From: an uncultured Endomicrobiia bacterium
Lineage (GTDB): Bacteria; Elusimicrobiota; Endomicrobiia; Endomicrobiales; Endomicrobiaceae
Direction: 5' to 3'
DNA length: 11,370 nucleotides
Assembly: GCA_905236115.1 (NCBI GenBank)
Contig: CAJOOL010000096.1
Span: forward strand, 1 to 11,370
Below are positions 7,381 to 11,370 of this stretch, in pieces. Below the pieces are notes generated by a model. That model was not told where the DNA came from and ran no database searches. It saw only the letters and a program-made list of their open reading frames with translations. Positions within the stretch are counted from its first letter, which is position 1. The number at the start of each line of letters is the position of its first letter. Made by a program: the position numbers and the translations under genes.

Positions 7381-9593
7381 ATATACACTACCTTTACTCT
7401 TTTCTGAGCTTTCTTCAAAGATTTTCTTATTTTTATGAATAAAAACAACAGCAGAATAAACAGCCCCGAAGACATAACTATGAGATATTTAAGTTTATAA
7501 GCCTTTTCGGAAAATACCGATGTATGTTCGGCATTTGCCAGAAACATCGGCCAAATCTTAAAATTCTTTATTATCTTAACATTGGTGTTTATCATCTGAA
7601 TGGAATCCTGAATATTCGTATAAAGTATCTCTATCAGTCCGTCGCCGTTGACATCGGCAATCAAAGGCGTGGAAGTAATAGGCATATTGCTTGCCCTTAT
7701 ATAAGATAAAATTTCAACTTCTTTTCTTTTCGTATTGCTTTTGGCGATAACTATCTTACCGTCTTCGGTACCGAAAACAAGCTCGCAAATCCCGTCTTTA
7801 TCAAAGTCATACACCGACGGGGAAGAAATGATTCTTTTTGCTTCGGGCACTGTCGTTTTCCATAACAGTTCGCCCGACGGATAAGAAGTATTTCCTTTAA
7901 GTATCTGAACCGAACCGTTTGCAGAAACTATAGCGACATCGGCAACGCCGTCGCCGTTAAAATCCGAAACTACGGGGGAAGAATTGAACTTTAAATTTGA
8001 GGGGGGAACGGGCTCTACAAAATATGTCCATTTTACGGAAAAATCCGAAGTATCTATTGCGGAAACATACTGAGGAACATTAGACTGAACGATTACTTCC
8101 TGTATGCCGTTTCCCGTAACATCGCCGACGGCGGGAGCACCTGCAATAAGGTGGGCTTTACCCGTGGCTTCCATAAGGTTGACGGTCTTTTTGGTTCTGG
8201 TTTTACCGTCAATAAAATAAACTTTGCTGTCGTAATTTGCTATAACCACAAAAGGCGAAAAATCTTTCCTTGCCAAAATAACGGGGCTTGCATAAACAGG
8301 ACCGTCTATGAATTCCGAATATTTGGAATAGCTTCCGTCAAAACCCGGAGAATACAGGAAATGAACCGAACCGTCTTCGGAAACGGCAACAATATCTTTC
8401 TTGCCGTCACCGTTAAGGTCGCATACCAAAGGCGTAGTTTCTATCACGCCGCCGAGAACTTCTCTTCTGATAATATTTCCGGTCTGTCCGTCAATAACAT
8501 AAATCAAAGAGAAATCGGCAACGGCCACAATATCGGCAACACCGTCGTTGTTGACATCGTCGCATACCAGGGAAGCAGTGCCGTTATTGGATATTTCAAC
8601 GGGCTTCCACATTTTATCGTTTGACGCACCGCTCCACGCATACAAAAAGCCCGCACTGCTGAGCATGGCGACATCGTTTTTGCCGTCGTTGTCAAAATCC
8701 GCAATCAAAGGCGTGGATGTAATATCGTAAGAAGATGTATCTGCCTTGATTGGTATTTCCCTGCTCCATTCATTATTTAAAAACATATTCACTTTCGGCG
8801 TCGGCGAAGTTAAAAGAGAATAAGAAGAATAACCTTTATATATCAAAAGCGAACATCCCGCAACAATCAAAAGCGTTATAAAAAAACTTATAAGTTTGAA
8901 GAATTTTAAAATAAAAATTTTCTGTTTTGAAGGAAGAGAATAATTCTGTGAAAAATAATCAGCCACTCTGAATATGGTTCTTCCTATGGAAATTTCATCG
9001 CCCAAAGAAATTTTGGTGCTGTTCAGCTGTCCCAGCTTTGTGCCGTTGATTGCAACTCCTCCGGTGCTTCCCACATCGGTAATGGTATATTTACCCTGTG
9101 TGCCGCTTATTTTGGCATGGCCTTTGGATACGGTCATATCGCCCAAAAGAACAACATCATTTTCTATGCCTCTGGGGGAAATATTTTCTCTGCCGATAAA
9201 AGTATCGCCGTCGGACTTTAAGAAATATTTTTTTCCGTAAAATTTCCCGTATACTCCTATCAGATAATACTGAGGGATAATATCGTCCTGCCTGTTTAAA
9301 GCGTCATCCAAAAATAATATTTTATGGCTGCCTATGTAAATCTCGTCGCCGAAATTCAGCGGGGCTTCCGTGATGGAATGACCGTTAATCTGGGTTCCCA
9401 TCATGGTGTTTTGGTCTTTCAATATATACTGATTATTTACAAAAACGATTGTGCAGTGGTGTTCCGATACGTTTTTATCGTAAACGACAACGTCATTGCC
9501 TTTTTTGCTTCCTATGAAAATTCTTATTTTATTTCTTTTGACGGAATATTCTATAAGAACTTCTTCTTTCTTTTTTACCAGTAATCTTGGCAT
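7377..9593 (-). CDS. Two-FHA, FG-GAP beta-propeller transmembrane protein
   Basis: A 738-residue protein with a clear order of domains. FHA 1 (about 20-95) has IGS (27-29), SEHH (S43/H46) and ING (N69). FHA 2 (about 110-210) has IGRE (132-135), SKGH (S155/H158), DVGSTGG and ING (N182). A transmembrane span lies at about 230-251. The outer region has eight units spaced 46-53 residues; seven carry a DxDxDG-type calcium-binding loop, at about residues 298, 345, 391, 490, 543, 595 and 646 (for example DFDNDGKND, DLNGDGKKD, DVNGDGLIE). It closes with WPMFLANAEHT, the typical propeller-end motif. A second span near 703-721 is followed by a basic cytoplasmic tail. FHA domains bind phosphothreonine peptides. 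The propeller should bind a ligand or envelope partner, so this is probably a sensor or scaffold linking envelope state to a phosphoprotein. AAGGGAG lies 5 bases before the ATG. No close named relative is recognised. Confidence 0.9.
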   Translation of the reverse strand: MPRLLVKKKEEVLIEYSVKRNKIRIFIGSKKGNDVVVYDKNVSEHHCTIVFVNNQYILKDQNTMMGTQINGHSITEAPLNFGDEIYIGSHKILFLDDALNRQDDIIPQYYLIGVYGKFYGKKYFLKSDGDTFIGRENISPRGIENDVVLLGDMTVSKGHAKISGTQGKYTITDVGSTGGVAINGTKLGQLNSTKISLGDEISIGRTIFRVADYFSQNYSLPSKQKIFILKFFKLISFFITLLIVAGCSLLIYKGYSSYSLLTSPTPKVNMFLNNEWSREIPIKADTSSYDITSTPLIADFDNDGKNDVAMLSSAGFLYAWSGASNDKMWKPVEISNNGTASLVCDDVNNDGVADIVAVADFSLIYVIDGQTGNIIRREVLGGVIETTPLVCDLNGDGKKDIVAVSEDGSVHFLYSPGFDGSYSKYSEFIDGPVYASPVILARKDFSPFVVIANYDSKVYFIDGKTRTKKTVNLMEATGKAHLIAGAPAVGDVTGNGIQEVIVQSNVPQYVSAIDTSDFSVKWTYFVEPVPPSNLKFNSSPVVSDFNGDGVADVAIVSANGSVQILKGNTSYPSGELLWKTTVPEAKRIISSPSVYDFDKDGICELVFGTEDGKIVIAKSNTKRKEVEILSYIRASNMPITSTPLIADVNGDGLIEILYTNIQDSIQMINTNVKIIKNFKIWPMFLANAEHTSVFSEKAYKLKYLIVMSSGLFILLLFLFIKIRKSLKKAQKRVKVVYI

Positions 9594-9618
9594 ATATGCT
9601 CCCTTATTTGTTATAAAG

Positions 9619-9624
9619 ATTATC
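9619..9624 (-). promoter_or_regulatory. Possible -10 box for the FHA operon
   Basis: Minus-strand GATAAT (one mismatch from TATAAT) lies 25 bases before the FHA ATG. At 17-base spacing the -35 position would be GAATTA at 9642-9647, a weak match inside the inverted-repeat element. This is one weak candidate only; transcription could also start within the element or read through from the upstream gene. Confidence 0.2.
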
Positions 9625-9629
9625 TTTTA

Positions 9630-9653
9630 GGAAACGCTGATTAATTCTGAATG
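9630..9653 (+). repeat. Terminal inverted repeat of the element, FHA-proximal end
   Basis: It pairs with 9768-9791 at 22 of 24 positions. It lies 36 bases from the FHA start codon. Confidence 0.8.
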
Positions 9654-9767
9654 GAAATCTTGAGGCATATTTTGCCTCTAAATTCGTTGGAACTTCTTGA
9701 AATATGTTACCGACTATCCCTGCGAAGTTCCGCCTCTTTATAGGCAAAATCTACTTCGGGCTTTGCT

Positions 9768-9791
9768 CATTCATAATTAATCAGTGTTTCC
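9768..9791 (-). repeat. Terminal inverted repeat of the element, far end
   Basis: The reverse complement matches 9630-9653 at 22 of 24 positions; the mismatches are at the seventh and eighteenth bases from the outer end. Confidence 0.8.
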
Positions 9792-9840
9792 TTAAGCCTT
9801 GCCACAATGCTTCAATGCTTTAATACCTCAATGCTGCCGA

Positions 9841-9872
9841 AAAATTATATTCTGTTAAAATTATATTTTACT
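9841..9872. repeat. Short AT-rich tandem duplication after the coiled-coil gene
   Basis: AAAATTATATT occurs at 9841-9851 and again at 9857-9867, as part of two adjacent 16-base units that agree at 13 positions. AAATTAT at 9874-9880 begins a third partial copy running into the stop codon region. It is probably slippage in an AT-rich spacer. Confidence 0.55.
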
Positions 9873-9876
9873 GAAA

Positions 9877-11370
9877 TTATCTGGCAACAAATAATGCCGC
9901 TATCATGGTTAAACCTAAACTTATCTTAGCCACCGTTCCCGTCTTGCTTGAACCGGAACCGTCCGAACCTGAGCTCTTGGAGCTTGAGGAATTTTTGCTG
10001 TTTCGTTCAAGTCCCGACAATCTCTTTTCTATATTTTTTATGTCGGCGGTATTTTTCTTATCGTAATAGTTTGAAGATTTATCGGCTTTAATATCGTCCA
10101 CAGACTGTATTATGGAATTTATTTTGGCGTTTATCTGCTGCATTTGTTTGGCACTTAAAGAGTCCGAGGATTTGCCCGAAGAATCCGAAGCATAATACTG
10201 CCGGTCTTTTTCCAAACTGTCAAGTTTTTTGTTTATGGAAACATAATTTTTGTTCATTTGCGAAACAGTTTTCATAAGACTGTTAAAATCTTCCTGCGAC
10301 GGTCCGCTGTAAATGGAAGAGTCCGCCGATTTTAAAGACTGAGCCATATTCATTTCCATGGAAGAAACCTTTTTGTTTATCATTTCAATTTCTTTTTGAA
10401 AACTTATTTTCAAATCGTTCAAACTTTTGCTTTCCGCATTTGAAGCCGTAACAATATCATTTTTTGAAGACGAAGCACCGGACTTTTTCACGCTTGCCAA
10501 AGACATTTCCATATTGTTTAATTTCTTATTCAAATCTTCAAAATTCTTACGCATACTTGCAAATTCGTCTTCGGACAAGGAAGAACTCTGTGCCCCTTTT
10601 ACGTTTGCAACCGACATTTCCACATTGTTTATTTTTTTGTTCAAATCCTCAAAATTTTTCTGTAAATTCGCCAGCATAATTTGAGAACTGCCCGATACTG
10701 CTCCGGACTTTTTTACCGAAAGCAGCGACATTTCCACTTCGCCGATTTTTCTGTTCAAATCTTCATAATTTTTTCTTAAATCCGTCAATGCGGCCTGAGG
10801 AATGCTGTTTTTGGAATTCTTGTTTGAAACGGTATATTCCTGCTGACGGGTTTCCAAATCGCTGAGTTTTTTATCTATATTCGCATAATTTTGGCTTATC
10901 TGAACGACGGTATTTTTGAGGCTGTTAAAATCTTCTTTCCTTATTGAAGACGAAGCCGCCGCAATGTTTGAAGCCGAACCGCTTGAAACGGAGCCGGACG
11001 AAGTATCTCTGACGCTGTTTACTTTCTGTTCCAATGCCTTAAACACTTTAGAATCGGCCAAAGTATTATCAAGCAGAACAGGCATATTGGTTTCAAGGTC
11101 GCCGAGAAGCTCTACAAAGTCTACGGAACCGCCCGAAGAATGTTTTGCTCCGCCCGATGCCGATACCGCCGAAGATGAAGCTGCGGTCTGTGTGCCCGAA
11201 GATTTAAGCTTTTTCTCAAGTGCGGCAATTTTGGCATTAAAAATATCATAATCTTTTTTGGAAATGCCGGCCGCCGAAGAAGTGCCCGAAGAGGCTTTTT
11301 TGTCATATTCGTAAAGAGCCTGAAGAAGAGATGCTCTTGTAATCTGCTCGTCGGCAACAAAAACGGATGC
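9877..11370 (-). CDS. Repetitive Ser/Gly-rich coiled-coil envelope protein (5'-truncated)
   Basis: The frame is open from the window edge to TAA at 9879-9877, giving at least 497 residues. The first visible codons read ASVFVADEQITRASLLQALYEYD. This may be the end of a signal peptide (cleavage after FVA) followed by an SLH-like start, but that is tentative. The ATG at 11085 is internal, because the coding pattern continues through it. The body alternates Ser/Gly-rich linkers with predicted coiled-coil segments containing heptad-like 'NFEDLNKKLNNMEMSL' blocks. Three such blocks repeat every 37-38 residues and are bracketed by two related 28-residue blocks. The C-terminus is a Ser/Gly/Lys linker, about 15 hydrophobic residues (ISLGLTMIAALFVA) and a final Arg, resembling a tail anchor or a CTERM-type sorting tail. 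It is probably an elongated surface or periplasmic structural protein. No family is recognised. The gene is separated from the FHA operon by 283 bases. Confidence 0.75.
   Translation of the reverse strand, partial: ASVFVADEQITRASLLQALYEYDKKASSGTSSAAGISKKDYDIFNAKIAALEKKLKSSGTQTAASSSAVSASGGAKHSSGGSVDFVELLGDLETNMPVLLDNTLADSKVFKALEQKVNSVRDTSSGSVSSGSASNIAAASSSIRKEDFNSLKNTVVQISQNYANIDKKLSDLETRQQEYTVSNKNSKNSIPQAALTDLRKNYEDLNRKIGEVEMSLLSVKKSGAVSGSSQIMLANLQKNFEDLNKKINNVEMSVANVKGAQSSSLSEDEFASMRKNFEDLNKKLNNMEMSLASVKKSGASSSKNDIVTASNAESKSLNDLKISFQKEIEMINKKVSSMEMNMAQSLKSADSSIYSGPSQEDFNSLMKTVSQMNKNYVSINKKLDSLEKDRQYYASDSSGKSSDSLSAKQMQQINAKINSIIQSVDDIKADKSSNYYDKKNTADIKNIEKRLSGLERNSKNSSSSKSSGSDGSGSSKTGTVAKISLGLTMIAALFVAR
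10210..10293 (-). repeat. C-terminal copy of a 28-residue flanking repeat
   Basis: It encodes a block starting EDFNSLMKTVSQ and ending NKKLDSLE. It agrees with the block encoded at 10852-10935 at 17 of 28 residues, and the two bracket the central repeats. Confidence 0.7.
10477..10779 (-). repeat. Three in-gene repeats encoding 37-38-residue coiled-coil units
   Basis: The units are 10779-10666 (LRKNYEDLNRKIGEVEMSL...), 10665-10555 (LQKNFEDLNKKINNVEMSV...) and 10554-10477 (MRKNFEDLNKKLNNMEMSL...). Units 1 and 3 also share the SVKKSGA tail. The repeat is visible in the DNA as recurrent TTCAAATCxTCAxAATT words. Confidence 0.8.
10852..10935 (-). repeat. N-terminal copy of a 28-residue flanking repeat
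   Basis: It encodes a block starting EDFNSLKNTVVQ and ending DKKLSDLE, the partner of 10210-10293. The DNA also retains similarity, for example a shared CTGTTAAAATCTTC word in both copies (plus strand). Confidence 0.7.

Larger units (their letters stand above)
9630..9791. mobile_element. MITE-like element with terminal inverted repeats and nested palindromes
   Basis: The ends 9630-9653 and 9768-9791 are inverted repeats of 24 bases with two mismatches (starting GGAAACgCTGATTAATT on one side and GGAAACaCTGATTAATT on the other). TTA lies directly outside both ends (9627-9629 and 9792-9794), a possible 3-base target duplication. Inside are two further nested complementary pairs, 9669-9677 with 9742-9750 (ATTTTGCCT/AGGCAAAAT) and 9689-9696 with 9724-9731 (GGAACTTC/GAAGTTCC). 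The whole element could thus fold into one long interrupted hairpin. It encodes no protein. The size, ends and lack of a gene fit a non-autonomous transposon moved by a transposase elsewhere. A structured leader or other palindromic repeat is the alternative. The 3-base TNA duplication is reminiscent of some IS5-family elements, but this is a guess. Confidence 0.65.
9594..9876. other. Non-coding region between the coiled-coil gene and the FHA operon
   Basis: This 283-base gap contains no credible gene on either strand. It holds, in plus-strand order, the FHA ribosome-binding site (9599-9605, AAGGGAG on the minus strand), a weak -10-like word, a 162-base inverted-repeat element (9630-9791), three copies of CAATGCT (9805-9811, 9813-9819, 9829-9835) and an AT-rich direct repeat. 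No hairpin followed by a T-run typical of an intrinsic terminator is evident, so separation of the two transcription units is not established. Confidence 0.7.

Noticed and set aside
8151..8624. A 157-codon plus-strand frame opposite the FG-GAP region
   Set aside because: Its length comes from the repeated calcium-loop codons on the other strand; the translation shows no recognisable fold.
9662..9678. GAGGCA/TGCCTC hairpin as a terminator
   Set aside because: It has a 6-base stem and no T-run on either strand; it overlaps one arm of the element's larger nested pairing.
9877..11085. A complete 402-residue gene starting at ATG 11085
   Set aside because: The same frame continues upstream with the same Ser/Gly-rich coiled-coil composition to the window edge, and no ribosome-binding site precedes this ATG; it is an internal Met of a truncated gene.
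1..11370. tRNA, rRNA, CRISPR array or phage genes
   Set aside because: No cloverleaf, rRNA segment, regularly spaced direct repeat array or phage-type protein was seen; the repeats present are in-gene coiled-coil units or the inverted-repeat element.

Overview
The window is an AT-rich stretch of a Gram-negative-type (two-membrane) bacterium. All supported genes are on the minus strand, so transcription runs from base 11370 towards base 1. A PorV-like outer-membrane barrel fused to TPRs, an FtsX-like protein, glgA and galT, and a repetitive coiled-coil envelope protein together suggest Elusimicrobiota (an Endomicrobium/Elusimicrobium-like gut lineage). This is inferred from gene content only; a spirochaete or related phylum cannot be excluded.

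Layout in transcription order. (1) 11370-9877: a 5'-truncated gene for a Ser/Gly-rich coiled-coil protein with internal repeats and a hydrophobic C-terminal tail. (2) 9876-9594: a 283-base non-coding region holding a 162-base element with 24-base imperfect terminal inverted repeats, nested internal palindromes and a possible TTA target duplication. It looks like a MITE and ends only 36 bases before the next start codon. (3) 9593-3425: four tightly packed genes. They encode a membrane protein with two cytoplasmic FHA domains and an extracytoplasmic FG-GAP beta-propeller, a PP2C phosphatase with one membrane span and a PEGA-like outer domain, a stand-alone response-regulator receiver, and a PorV-like barrel with about seven TPRs. 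(4) 3376-850: galT and glgA, sugar-nucleotide and glycogen genes. (5) 853-1: a short FtsX-like membrane protein and the start of a secreted or membrane-anchored protein.

From 9593 to 1 the junctions are 4-base overlaps (ATGA, twice), 17-base overlaps (twice) and gaps of 16, 48 and 37 bases. This fits one long operon or two overlapping ones. The most interesting part is 9593-3425. It has the parts of a trans-envelope phospho-signalling unit: an outer-membrane/periplasmic TPR component, an inner-membrane propeller sensor with phosphothreonine-reading FHA domains, a membrane phosphatase and a receiver. No Ser/Thr kinase or histidine kinase is encoded in the window, so the source of phosphate is missing from view. 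How these four genes work together is inference from adjacency and domain content.
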